A program made the translations under genes and the position numbers. Positions 6,826 through 14,782 of a stretch of DNA of 23,273 nucleotides are shown piece after piece. Location: positions 1-23,273 of the forward strand of contig DATAAF010000003.1 of assembly GCA_036260255.1 (NCBI GenBank), written 5' to 3'. Each line of letters starts with the position of its first letter. Positions within the stretch are counted from its first letter, which is position 1. This stretch comes from DASZJY01 sp036260255. GTDB taxonomy: Bacteria; Actinomycetota; Acidimicrobiia; Acidimicrobiales; AC-14. The notes below the pieces were generated by a model. It worked only from the letters and a program-made list of their open reading frames with translations. It ran no database searches and was not told the DNA's origin.

Positions 6826-8217
6826 GTGGGCCAGCGGAGGAAGCCGACGTCGACGTCGAGCTTCGGGGTCGGCCGGCGGGAGGCGCACGACGCCAGCGAC
6901 TTCTACGCCCGCTTCGCGGCGCCGACGATCTCGACCGACGAGCTCGTCCGCCGCCCGTCGGTCGTGGATCAGCTGTACGCCGGCGACGCCCGGCGGATGG
7001 ACGAGGTGGAGGACGCGTCGGTGGCCCTGGTCGTCACCTCGCCGCCGTACTTCGCGGGCAAGGAATACGAGGAGGCGATGGGATCGGGGCACGTCCCCGC
7101 CACCTACCTCGACTACCTCGAGATGCTCACCGGCGTGTTCACCGAGTGCGTGGCCAAGCTCGAGCCCGGAGGCCGGATCGCCGTCAATGTGGCCAACCTC
7201 GGGCGCAAGCCCTACCGGTCGCTGGCCTCCGACGTCGTCGGCATCCTCCAGGACCGCCTGGGTCTCCTGCTGCGGGGCGAGGTGGTCTGGTGGAAGGCGC
7301 GGGGCGCGGCCGGGTCGTGCGCATGGGGCTCCTTCCAGAGCCCGGCCAACCCGGTGCTGCGCGACCTCACCGAGCGGGTCGTGATCGCCGGGAAAGGCCG
7401 GTTCGACCGGGCCCTCGCCTCCCGCCGGCGGGCGGAGCGAGGGTTGCCGTCGGAACCGACCATCGGGCGGGACGAGTTCCTCGAGGCGACCACCGACGTG
7501 TGGGAGATCCCGTCCGAGCGGGCCCGCCGGGTGGGGCACCCGGCGCCCTTCCCGGTCGAGCTGCCGCAGCGGCTCATCGAGCTGTTCACGTACCTGGACG
7601 ACCTGGTGCTGGACCCCTTCATGGGCTCGGGCACGACGGCGGTGGCCGCCCTGCGCACCGGGCGCCACTTCGTCGGCTACGACACCGACGAGGGGTACGT
7701 GGCCGCCGCCCGCGGGCGCGTCGACGAGGAGCGCCGGCGGTTGGCACGGGAGGGCGCCGGCGCCGGCGCCCGCTCGTCGGCGGCGGGCGGCGGGCCTCAG
7801 GCCCGAGAGGTCGCCCGCCGGCTGCTCGAGGAGTGCGGCTTCGTCGACGTGCGGGGCAACCGGCGACTGCCCGGAGGCGTGACCGTCGACCTCACCGGGC
7901 GCGACAAGGAGGGCGACCCGTGGCACTTCCAGGTCTGTGGCGGGTTCACGACCGTCCCGACCGGGCTGCGCCGGGCCGAGACCCTCTGGACGTCGATCGG
8001 TCGGGCTGCGGTCGTCCGCTCGGCCGAGCCCAAGGTGCCGCTGGTGCTGCTGGCCACCGACACGCCGCCGGCCGGAAGCGAGGGGGCAGCCGCCCTCGAC
8101 GCCGTCCGTCCGGACCCGGTGTTCGACGTCGTCGCCCTCGTCGACCCCGGCGCCCATGAGCGCCTCCGCCGCTACGCGGCCGGCGAAGACGACGACGGTC
8201 AGCTCGTCTTGCCGTAG
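6826..8217 (+). CDS. beta-class DNA methyltransferase with C-terminal nuclease-like domain
   Basis: A protein of 463 residues. Motif IV TSPPY (residues 71-75) comes before motif I DPFMGSGTT (263-271), the beta-class order. SPPY, rather than DPPY, is the form usual in N4-cytosine methyltransferases, so m4C is more likely than m6A. The target recognition region should lie between, about 110-250. After the usual end near residue 300 come about 150 more residues: a helix (EVARRLLEECGF), strands GVTVDLTGRD and WHFQVCGGF, a long helix and a strand VPLVLLATD. This order recalls the PD-(D/E)XK nuclease fold, but the lysine expected after QxK is missing (FQVCG). No separate restriction gene is next to it, so it looks like an orphan methyltransferase. 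Its last 19 bases overlap the tail of glnE on the other strand. Confidence 0.85.
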   Translation: MGQRRKPTSTSSFGVGRREAHDASDFYARFAAPTISTDELVRRPSVVDQLYAGDARRMDEVEDASVALVVTSPPYFAGKEYEEAMGSGHVPATYLDYLEMLTGVFTECVAKLEPGGRIAVNVANLGRKPYRSLASDVVGILQDRLGLLLRGEVVWWKARGAAGSCAWGSFQSPANPVLRDLTERVVIAGKGRFDRALASRRRAERGLPSEPTIGRDEFLEATTDVWEIPSERARRVGHPAPFPVELPQRLIELFTYLDDLVLDPFMGSGTTAVAALRTGRHFVGYDTDEGYVAAARGRVDEERRRLAREGAGAGARSSAAGGGPQAREVARRLLEECGFVDVRGNRRLPGGVTVDLTGRDKEGDPWHFQVCGGFTTVPTGLRRAETLWTSIGRAAVVRSAEPKVPLVLLATDTPPAGSEGAAALDAVRPDPVFDVVALVDPGAHERLRRYAAGEDDDGQLVLP

Positions 8218-10919
8218 AAGAGCCGCTCGACGACCTGGCGCGCCCGGCGGGTGACCCGCCGGTAGCTCTCGCGCAGCTCCTGGGGCGTCGTCCCCAACGA
8301 GCGGGCCAGACGGGCAAGGTTCTCCGGCGTGCGGGGGAGGGCGTCGTCGGGCGCCCCCTTCACGAGGAACCAGCGGTTGCGGGTGCGCTCGCAGAAGCGG
8401 TAGGCCTCGCCGAGCACGCGCCGGTCGGCCGACGCCAGCGCCCCCGCCTCCTCCAGCGCGTCCAGGGCGGCCATCGTCCCGGGGGCCGGGACGCGGTGCT
8501 GGAGCTGGAGGAGCTGGGCGGTGAACTCGATGTCGGACAGCGAGCCCCGCCCAAGCTTGAGGTGGAACTGGGGGTCCTCGCCGACGGGGATGCGCTCGCG
8601 TTCGATGCGAGCCTTCATCCGGCGGATCTCCCGGACGTCGTCCTCCGGGAACGGGTCGCGCCACACGTGCGGCTCGACCAGCTCGAGGAACCGACGGCCC
8701 ACGTCGGCGTCCCCGGCGACCGGGCGGGCCCGCAGCAGGGCCTGGCGCTCCCACACCTGGGCCCAGCGCTCGTAGTAGCTGCGGTACCCGTCGAGGCTGC
8801 GGGCGAGCGGGCCGTCCTTGCCCTCCGGCCGCAGGTCGGCGTCGACCGGGTACACCCGGTTGGCCGGCGTCTGCCCCGACAGGAACGCTAGCACCGCCTC
8901 CGCCGTCTTCTCGGCCATGGCGAAATCCTCGTTGGTCGATCCGTCGTAGACGAACAGGACGTCGAGGTCGCTGGCGTACGAGAGCTCGGCGCCCCCGAAG
9001 CGGCCCATGGCTACGACCGCGAACGGCAGGGGTGGCTCGAGCGCGGTGAGCGCCGCCTGCAGGCAGGCCTCGGCCAGGGTGGTAAGGGAGGCGCCGACGA
9101 CGACCACCGGCTCCTCGTCGGGCGGCGTCAGCTCGAGCAGGTCGGCGGCAGCGATCCGCAGCTCCTCCCGTCGCCGGAAGCGCTCGAGGCCGCGCTGGCG
9201 CTCGTTGGTGTCGACCCGCCAGGCGAGGGCGGTGGTCGCCCCCTCGAGCAGCGCCTCCGGCGTCCTCGGCGACAGGGCCTCGGGGCTCCCGAGGGCGGGG
9301 ATGAGGTCGGGGTGGTGCTCGAGCGTCTGGGTCAGCCGCCGGCTGGTGCCCACGAGGACGCACAGCCGCCGGGCCGCCTCGGGGGACTCGCGGAACGCGA
9401 CCGCCAGCTCGCCCGCCCGGTGCTCGCCCGTGGTCAGCAGGCGGAGGCCCAGGAGGCCCAGGTCGGGATCGGGCGACTCGGACAGCCACTGGAGGAGCAG
9501 CGGCAGCATCTGCTGCATGAGCCGGGACGAGCGGGTGAGGCCCCGGGTCAGCTCGGCGAGGGCCTGGCGGGTGCGGCGGGCGTCGGTGAAGCCGAAGGCG
9601 GCCAGGCGGGTCTCCACCGCCTCGTCGGAGAGCGCCCCCGCCCCGCCCGGCGCGGCGGTGGGCCGGGCCGAGAGGGCGTCGAGCAAGGGCCGGAAGAAGA
9701 GGTGCTCGTGGATCGAGCGGACGGTCGCCTGCTGGTGCCGCAGGTAGCCGGCCAGTATCTCGCCGGCGGTCGACTCGGAGGTGTCGCGGTAGCCCATCAC
9801 CCGGGCCAGCCGCGACATGGCGGCGGGGTCGGTGGGCAGGGAGTGCACCTGCTGCTCGTTCACCAACTGCAGGCGGTGCTCGACCGTGCGGAGGAGGCGG
9901 TAGGCGTGGTCGAGGTCGCGGGCGTCGGCCACGTCCACGTACCCGGCGCTGCCCAGCTCGGCCAGCGCCTCGAGCGTGTTGCCCGAGCGCAGGGCGGGGT
10001 CGTCGCGGCCGTGCACCAGCTGGAGGAGCTGGACGGCGAACTCGATGTCGCGGATCCCACCCCGTCCCCGCTTGATCTCCCGATCGGTGAGCCCCCGGCG
10101 GGCCAGCTCGCCCTCGGCGCGCGCCTTCATCTTCCGCACCGCCCGCAGGTCCTCGGCGGAGAACGGCTCGGTCCACAGCCGCTTCTCGGCGGCGGCGAGG
10201 AAGGCGGCGCCCAGCTCGTCGTCGCCGGCGACTGGCCGGGCCTTGAGCAGCGCCTGGAACTCCCAAGTGTCCGCCCACCGGTCCCAGTAGGCCTCGTACG
10301 ACTCGAGCGACCGCACGAGCGGGCCGTCCCGTCCCTCCGGGCGCAGGTCGACGTCGACCCGGAAGCAGGCCCGGGCCACGTCGAGCACCTGGCGGGCCGC
10401 CCGCTCACCCTTCTCGGGGTCCTCGGCCACGAACATCACGTCGACGTCGCTGGCGTAGTTGAGCTCGCACCCGCCGAGCTTGCCCATCCCCATCACGGCC
10501 AGCCCGTTGGTCCCGGCGACGGCGCAGGCCCGGTCCAGGACGTCGGCGGCCATGGCGGCGAGGGCGCGGCCGACAGCGGGCAGGTCGTCGACGCCGGTGA
10601 GGTCGCGGGCGGCGATGCGCAGGAGCTCGAGGCGCTTCCAACGGCGGACCGCCTCCTTGGAGGCGTCCTCGCCCGAGGGCGGCGGTGGGCGGCGGTCGAG
10701 GTCGGCGAGCACGTCGAGGGCGGCGGCCTCGGCCAGGCACAGCTCGGTGAGCGAGCGGCTGGCTGCGAGGACGGCGACCAGGGCGGTGCGCAGGTCGGCG
10801 TCCTCGTCCAAGCGCTGCTCGTGGTCGGGGTTGGCCTCGGTCAGCCGGGCCAGCGCCACCTTGACCACGCCCGGATCGGCGGAGCGCTCGACGGCGGTTA
10901 GCAGCGCGGACCGGGTCAT
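8199..10919 (-). CDS. glnE: bifunctional glutamine synthetase adenylyltransferase/deadenylase
   Basis: A protein of 906 residues with two nucleotidyltransferase halves, as in GlnE. The first half has MGMGKLGGCELNYASDVDVMFV, then VDVDLRPEGRDGPLVRS and GRGGIRDIEFAVQLLQL. The second repeats these as MGRFGGAELSYASDLDVLFV, VDADLRPEGKDGPLARS and GRGSLSDIEFTAQLLQL. Each has the G-G-x-E-L-x-Y-x-S-D-x-D metal-binding motif. In the family one half adds AMP to a tyrosine of glutamine synthetase and the other removes it, matching GS activity to nitrogen status. The length is somewhat shorter than the usual 940-1000 residues but complete at both ends. It starts with ATG at 10919; glnA is not in the window. 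It is divergent from nadE. Confidence 0.97.
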   Translation of the reverse strand: MTRSALLTAVERSADPGVVKVALARLTEANPDHEQRLDEDADLRTALVAVLAASRSLTELCLAEAAALDVLADLDRRPPPPSGEDASKEAVRRWKRLELLRIAARDLTGVDDLPAVGRALAAMAADVLDRACAVAGTNGLAVMGMGKLGGCELNYASDVDVMFVAEDPEKGERAARQVLDVARACFRVDVDLRPEGRDGPLVRSLESYEAYWDRWADTWEFQALLKARPVAGDDELGAAFLAAAEKRLWTEPFSAEDLRAVRKMKARAEGELARRGLTDREIKRGRGGIRDIEFAVQLLQLVHGRDDPALRSGNTLEALAELGSAGYVDVADARDLDHAYRLLRTVEHRLQLVNEQQVHSLPTDPAAMSRLARVMGYRDTSESTAGEILAGYLRHQQATVRSIHEHLFFRPLLDALSARPTAAPGGAGALSDEAVETRLAAFGFTDARRTRQALAELTRGLTRSSRLMQQMLPLLLQWLSESPDPDLGLLGLRLLTTGEHRAGELAVAFRESPEAARRLCVLVGTSRRLTQTLEHHPDLIPALGSPEALSPRTPEALLEGATTALAWRVDTNERQRGLERFRRREELRIAAADLLELTPPDEEPVVVVGASLTTLAEACLQAALTALEPPLPFAVVAMGRFGGAELSYASDLDVLFVYDGSTNEDFAMAEKTAEAVLAFLSGQTPANRVYPVDADLRPEGKDGPLARSLDGYRSYYERWAQVWERQALLRARPVAGDADVGRRFLELVEPHVWRDPFPEDDVREIRRMKARIERERIPVGEDPQFHLKLGRGSLSDIEFTAQLLQLQHRVPAPGTMAALDALEEAGALASADRRVLGEAYRFCERTRNRWFLVKGAPDDALPRTPENLARLARSLGTTPQELRESYRRVTRRARQVVERLFYGKTS

Positions 10920-11255
10920 CGGGCCAAGTCAAGCAGCCGGTCGGCCGGTGCGCCGGCCCGCCGCCCACCTAGGGTCGATGAGTGACCGGGCGGTTGGCGG
11001 CACCGCCAACCGGGCGGCGGGCGGCGGCCCGCTCGGCGGACGTGTCGGCGCTCGAGCCGTTCTGCGCCGACGGCCTCTGCGGGGTGCGGGCGGCGCGTCG
11101 CGCACGCCGAAACCAACGAGCGCCTCGGGGACGACCGGCCGGCCGACCGGGGCTCGGCTTACCTCCTCGGCACGCCGGGGTAGCCGGGTTCCGGCCCGCC
11201 CAGAGCGCGAGTTCGCCCAGGTTTCCTGACCCATACGGGAAGGGGGGCGGATCGG
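10920..11255. other. intergenic region between glnE and nadE
   Basis: About 0.34 kb with no convincing gene. A TAGGGT at 10970-10975 followed two bases later by ATG 10978 opens an 83-codon frame to 11229, but its Arg/Gly/Ser-rich product looks like chance coding in GC-rich DNA. The clear structure is the palindrome at 10991-11012. Promoters for the divergent glnE and nadE must lie here. Confidence 0.4.
10991..11012. promoter_or_regulatory. 22-bp perfect palindrome between glnE and nadE
   Basis: CGGTTGGCGG and CCGCCAACCG face each other across CA. It lies 72 bases upstream of the glnE ATG and about 258 bases upstream of nadE. Symmetry and place fit an operator of a dimeric regulator or a strong RNA hairpin; the binding partner is unknown. 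Confidence 0.4.
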
Positions 11256-11261
11256 TAGGCT
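11256..11261 (+). promoter_or_regulatory. putative -10 box (TAGGCT), leaderless nadE
   Basis: TAGGCT fits TANNNT and ends 8 bases before the nadE ATG at 11270. It supports a transcript that starts at or next to the ATG and argues against the 96-codon upstream extension of the open frame. Confidence 0.45.
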
Positions 11262-11269
11262 CGTGGTCG

Positions 11270-12982
11270 ATGGGCCGTCTCCGTGTCGCCGCCTGCCAGC
11301 TCGACCTGGTGGTGGGCGACCTCGACGGCAACGTCGAGGCCATGCTGGCCGCCCTCGACGAGGCGGAGGGGGCGGAGGCGGACCTGGCCGTGTTCCCCGA
11401 GCTGGCGGTCACCGGCTACCCGCCCGAGGACCTCCTGCTCAAGCCCGGGTTCATCGCCGACAACCGCACCGCCCTCGAGAAGCTGGCCGGGCGCACCGGG
11501 CGGTGCGCGGCGATCGTCGGCTTCGTCGACGCCGGCCGCGACCTGTACAACGCCGCTGCGGTGTGCGCCCAGGGGTCGATCCAGGGCGTGTACCGCAAAC
11601 GCCTCCTGCCCAACTACTCCGTCTTCGACGAGCAGCGCTACTTCGCCCCGGGGGACGACGACCCCAACCTCTTCCTGATCGGCGGCGTCCGCGTCGGCGT
11701 CTCGATCTGCGAGGACGCCTGGGCCCCGACCGGTCCGGTGACCGACCAGGCCGCCGGCGGAGCGGAGCTGATCGTCAACCTGAGCGCCTCGCCGTTCTAC
11801 GCCGGACGGCTGGACGAGCGCGAGCGCATGCTCGCCACCCGGGCGTCCGACGCCTCGTGCGCGCTGGTCTACGTGAACCTGGTCGGCGGCCAGGACGAGC
11901 TCGTCTTCGACGGCGCCTCGCTGGTGCTCGACGCCACCGGGCAGCTCCTCGCCCGCGGCCCGCAGTTCGTCGAGAAGGTGCTGGTCGTCGACGTCGACGT
12001 GCGGCCGGTCTTCCGCAAGCGCCTGCTCGACCCCCGTGGGCGGGCGGTGGCACCCCCGCTCCACGCGGTGACCGTCACCACCGAGCCGCGGGAGAACGCC
12101 GACCCGGCCGACGGCGGGGTGGCCGAGCCACTGAAGGCGGTGCGGGAGGTGTACGAGGCGCTCGTCACGGGCACCCGGGACTACGTCCGGAAGAACGGCT
12201 TCACGGACGTCGTCGTCGGTCTCTCCGGCGGCGTCGACTCGTCGCTCGTCACGACGATCGCGGTCGACGCCGTCGGCCGCGACAAGGTCCACGGTGTCGC
12301 CATGCCCTCCCGCTTCTCGAGCCAGGGGTCGAACGACGACGCCAGGGCCCTCGCCGAGCACCTGGGCATCGACTTTCGGGTGATCCCCATCGAGCCCGCC
12401 CACGCCGCCATGCTCGAGATGCTGGCCGAGTCGTTCGAGGGCACCGAGGAGGGGCTGGCCGAGGAGAACATCCAGGCGCGGATCCGGGGCAACGTGCTCA
12501 TGGCCCTGTCCAACAAGTTCGGCTGGCTGCTCCTGGCCACCGGGAACAAGAGCGAGATGGCGGCCGGGTTCGCCACCCTCTACGGCGACATGGCCGGCGG
12601 CTTCGCCGTCATCAAGGACGTCCGCAAGACGCTCGTCTACGACCTCTGCCGGGACCGCAACGAGCGGGCGGGCGACGACCCGCCCATCCCCCCGTCCGTG
12701 CTGGACAAGCCCCCGTCGGCCGAGCTGCGGGCCGACCAGCGCGACGACCAGTCGCTGCCCCCGTACGAGGAGCTCGACCCCATCCTCGAGGCCTACATCG
12801 AGGGCGACACGACCACCGCCGACCTGGCCCGGGCGGGGTTCGACGAGGAGCTCGTGCGGCGGGTGGTGACGCTGGTCGACCGGGCCGAGTACAAGCGCCG
12901 CCAGGCCCCGCCCGGCGTGCGGGTGACGCCGAAGGCCTTCGGGAAGGACCGCCGGCTCCCCATCACCAACCACTATCGCTGA
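11270..12982 (+). CDS. nadE: glutamine-dependent NAD+ synthetase
   Basis: A protein of 570 residues made of two parts. The N-terminal carbon-nitrogen hydrolase (glutaminase) domain shows the catalytic triad: Glu44 in FPELAVTGYPPED, Lys110 in YRKRLLPNYSVFDE and Cys147 in VSICEDAW. The C-terminal ATP-pyrophosphatase domain has the P-loop SGGVDSS at residues 319-325 and later GNKSEMAAGFATLYGDMAGG, the deamido-NAD site. It amidates nicotinic acid adenine dinucleotide to NAD+ using ammonia tunnelled from glutamine, the last step of NAD synthesis. The ATG at 11270 is chosen because the family starts at the RVAACQLD strand. The frame is open from a GTG at 10982, but that extra part is low-complexity. 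Confidence 0.97.
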   Translation: MGRLRVAACQLDLVVGDLDGNVEAMLAALDEAEGAEADLAVFPELAVTGYPPEDLLLKPGFIADNRTALEKLAGRTGRCAAIVGFVDAGRDLYNAAAVCAQGSIQGVYRKRLLPNYSVFDEQRYFAPGDDDPNLFLIGGVRVGVSICEDAWAPTGPVTDQAAGGAELIVNLSASPFYAGRLDERERMLATRASDASCALVYVNLVGGQDELVFDGASLVLDATGQLLARGPQFVEKVLVVDVDVRPVFRKRLLDPRGRAVAPPLHAVTVTTEPRENADPADGGVAEPLKAVREVYEALVTGTRDYVRKNGFTDVVVGLSGGVDSSLVTTIAVDAVGRDKVHGVAMPSRFSSQGSNDDARALAEHLGIDFRVIPIEPAHAAMLEMLAESFEGTEEGLAEENIQARIRGNVLMALSNKFGWLLLATGNKSEMAAGFATLYGDMAGGFAVIKDVRKTLVYDLCRDRNERAGDDPPIPPSVLDKPPSAELRADQRDDQSLPPYEELDPILEAYIEGDTTTADLARAGFDEELVRRVVTLVDRAEYKRRQAPPGVRVTPKAFGKDRRLPITNHYR

Positions 12983-13019
12983 CCTGGCTTCCTTTCTGAC
13001 CCTCGAGGACGCCGCCGGG

Positions 13020-13589
13020 GTGGCCGGGCACTGCCGGTGGCTGGAGACGCGGCTGTTCGAGGTCCTCGGGGCCTGGGTGGCGGCCGAGCCCGACCCCGAG
13101 GTCAAGGCCATGCTGGCCGCCCACAGCCTGCGCCACGCCTGGCACGCCGAGGTGTGGCATGCGCGCCTCCCCCGGGTCGCGCACCTGGACGCCGACGCAC
13201 TCACCGTCCCGGCGGGGGAAGGGGTGGCGGGCGTCGTCGGCGCCCTGGAGCGGGCGGCCGGCGCCGACCAGACGGTCGAGCGGCTGGTGGGGATGGCCCG
13301 CCTCGTCCTTCCCCGGCTGGTGGCCGCCTACCGCGCCCGCCTGCAGGCCGCCCATCCCCTCGCCGACGGCCCGACCGTCCGATGGCTGGGGCTGGTGCTG
13401 GCCGACGAGGCGGCCGCCCTCGCCGAGCTCGACCGCCTCCTGCAGGCCCGCCTCGACGGCGACGGCCGGGCGCTCGTCGAGCGGGCCGCCGCCTTCCAGG
13501 TCGAGCTGGAGTCCCTGCTCGCCGGTCCGCCCACCCCGGCCGAGCGGCTCACCGGCTTGCCCCGTCCGGCCCAGCATGAAAGTATGTGA
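13020..13589 (+). CDS. helical protein of unknown function, possibly ferritin-like
   Basis: A protein of 189 residues from GTG 13020, predicted all-helical and rich in Ala, Leu and His. A motif LAAHSLRHAWHAEVWHARLP holds closely spaced His and Glu residues, and later helices carry LGLVLADEAAALAELDRLL. That arrangement recalls ferritin-like four-helix bundles, but I cannot name a family. The same frame continues upstream without stop into nadE, and the codons before the GTG (SFLTLEDAAGVAGHCRWLE) look like real protein. The true start may be the CTG at 12984, two bases after the nadE stop. It is probably co-transcribed with nadE. Confidence 0.65.
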   Translation: MAGHCRWLETRLFEVLGAWVAAEPDPEVKAMLAAHSLRHAWHAEVWHARLPRVAHLDADALTVPAGEGVAGVVGALERAAGADQTVERLVGMARLVLPRLVAAYRARLQAAHPLADGPTVRWLGLVLADEAAALAELDRLLQARLDGDGRALVERAAAFQVELESLLAGPPTPAERLTGLPRPAQHESM

Positions 13590-13625
13590 GAAGCGACAGG
13601 TGGGAAGAGGGCTTGACCCGCGGGG

Positions 13626-13631
13626 TACACT
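13626..13631 (+). promoter_or_regulatory. putative -10 box (TACACT) for sigma factor gene
   Basis: TACACT is a good -10 match. The nearby TTGACC (13613-13618) is only 7 bases upstream, too close to act as its -35. If used, it gives a leader of about 107 bases before the sigma factor start. Two small hairpins lie in that leader: CCGGC/GCCGG at 13655-13668 and CGTCC/GGACG at 13677-13690, the second followed by TTTGATT. Confidence 0.3.
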
Positions 13632-13744
13632 GTTCGCTGAGCGCTACAGCCGGCCCGGCTTTCGCCGGAATCCTCGCGTCCGCCCGGACGTTTGATTAGT
13701 ACGCCGTAGCACATCCCCCTCGACACGAAGAGGAAAGAAGTCTC

Positions 13745-14683
13745 TTGCCCAAGGAGCGAGTCGAGCGGGACGAGGAAGACCTCGTCCGGCTCTACCTCAC
13801 CGACATCGGGCAGTACCCGCTGCTCACCAAGGACGACGAAGTACGCCTGGCCAAGGCCATCGAGGCGGGCAACTCGGCGCGCTTCACGATGGAGTCCGAC
13901 GGCTCCGGCCTGCCCCAGAGCAAGCGCCGCGAGCTGCGCCGCCTCGCCCAGGAGGGCGTGCTGGCCCAGCAGACCTTCGTGAAGTCCAACCTCCGTCTGG
14001 TCGTCTCCATCGCGAAGAAGTACCAGGCCTCGGGCCTGCCGCTGCTCGACCTCATCCAGGAGGGCAACCTGGGCCTCATGCACGCGGTCGAGAAGTTCGA
14101 CTGGCGCAAGGGGTTCAAGTTCTCGACCTACGCCACGTGGTGGATCCGCCAGGCCATCACTCGGGGCATCGCCAACACGGGCCGCACCATCCGCCTGCCC
14201 GTGCACGCCGGCGACACGCTGGCGCGCCTGCAGAAGGCCCGGGCCCGGCTCGAGCTGAAGCTGGGCCGGCCCGCCACCCTCTCGGAGCTGGCGGCCGAGG
14301 TCGAGATGCCGGAGGACAAGGTCACCGAGGCGCTGCGGTTTGCCGCCGAGCCCCTGTCGCTGTCCGAGCCACTCCGCGAGGACGGCGACGCCGAGCTGGG
14401 CGACGTGGTCGAGGACCGCTCGGCCGAGTCGCCCTTCGAGGTGGCCGCCACCGCCCTGCTGCCCGAGGAGATCTCCAAGCTCCTCGGCCCCCTCGACGAG
14501 CGGGAGCGGGAGATCCTGCGCCTGCGTTTCGGCCTCGACCGGGGCGAGCCCCGCACGCTCGAGGAGGTCGGCGAGCACTTCAACCTCACCCGCGAGCGCA
14601 TCCGCCAGATCGAGGCCCGGGCCATGTCCAAGCTCCGCCACCCTTCGAGCGACACCGGCGCGAGGGACCTCCTAGCGGTCTAG
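13745..14683 (+). CDS. primary-like (group 1/2) sigma-70 factor
   Basis: A protein of 312 residues. Region 1.2 is DLVRLYLTDIGQYPLLTKDDE. Region 2 has SNLRLVVSIAKKYQASGLPLLDLIQEGNLGLM and then FSTYATWWIRQAITR, the -10-binding and melting part. Region 3 follows with IRLPVHAGD and LGRPATLSELA. Region 4 is LDEREREILRLRFGL and then TLEEVGEHFNLTRERIRQIEARAMSKLRHP, the -35-binding HTH. It lacks the long acidic/Lys-rich N-terminal region of main SigA proteins, so it may be SigB/HrdA-like or a short primary sigma. The start is TTG at 13745, set by the strong upstream GAGGAAAGAAG. The stop TAG doubles as the first bases of a TAGGTT box. The gene end is copied in the adjacent duplication. Confidence 0.92.
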   Translation: MPKERVERDEEDLVRLYLTDIGQYPLLTKDDEVRLAKAIEAGNSARFTMESDGSGLPQSKRRELRRLAQEGVLAQQTFVKSNLRLVVSIAKKYQASGLPLLDLIQEGNLGLMHAVEKFDWRKGFKFSTYATWWIRQAITRGIANTGRTIRLPVHAGDTLARLQKARARLELKLGRPATLSELAAEVEMPEDKVTEALRFAAEPLSLSEPLREDGDAELGDVVEDRSAESPFEVAATALLPEEISKLLGPLDEREREILRLRFGLDRGEPRTLEEVGEHFNLTRERIRQIEARAMSKLRHPSSDTGARDLLAV

Positions 14684-14693
14684 GTTCTCCCTC

Positions 14694-14740
14694 GGAGGTG
14701 TCCGGGCGCCTGGTGGGCCCCCCCGCCTTCAAAGCGGGTG
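14694..14740 (+). pseudogene. 5'-half copy of selC (tRNA-Sec), truncated after anticodon arm
   Basis: The 47 bases are identical to the first 47 of the full selC at 14783, including the acceptor 5' strand, the D arm and the whole anticodon arm with TCA. The variable arm, T arm and acceptor 3' strand are missing; after GCGGGTG the sequence changes to CGAGCGACAG. It cannot fold as a tRNA. It keeps its own TAGGTT box at 14681-14686, so a transcript carrying this half ahead of the real tRNA is possible. Confidence 0.9.
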
Positions 14741-14769
14741 CGAGCGACAGGGCATCCCCTCCGGCGGTC

Positions 14770-14775
14770 TAGGTT
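14770..14775 (+). promoter_or_regulatory. putative -10 box (TAGGTT) of selC
   Basis: TAGGTT fits TANNNT and ends 7 bases before the first base of the tRNA, so transcription would begin at or next to tRNA position 1. The same box stands before the half copy at 14681-14686, where its TAG is the sigma gene stop. No clear -35 is seen for either. Confidence 0.45.
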
Positions 14776-14782
14776 CTCCCTC

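Noticed and set aside
6229..10278. 1349-codon open frame on the minus strand
   Set aside because: It is a GC-rich shadow of the winged-helix, methyltransferase and glnE genes. The product is Arg/Pro/Gly-rich, and the true genes in other frames show clear catalytic motifs.
10978..11229. 83-codon frame after TAGGGT in the glnE-nadE gap
   Set aside because: The spacing of box to ATG (2 bases) is too short compared with the other leaderless genes, the palindrome lies inside it, and the product is low-complexity.
10982..11269. 96-codon N-terminal extension of nadE from GTG 10982
   Set aside because: The extension is Arg/Ala/Gly-rich with no family match, NadE proteins start near the RVAACQLD strand, and a -10 box lies just before ATG 11270.
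11159..13204. 681-codon minus-strand frame opposite nadE
   Set aside because: Antisense shadow rich in Asp, Val, Arg and His, with nadE clearly coding on the plus strand.
13613..13631. TTGACC and TACACT as one sigma-70 promoter
   Set aside because: The spacer is only 7 bases; TACACT alone is kept as a weak -10 candidate.
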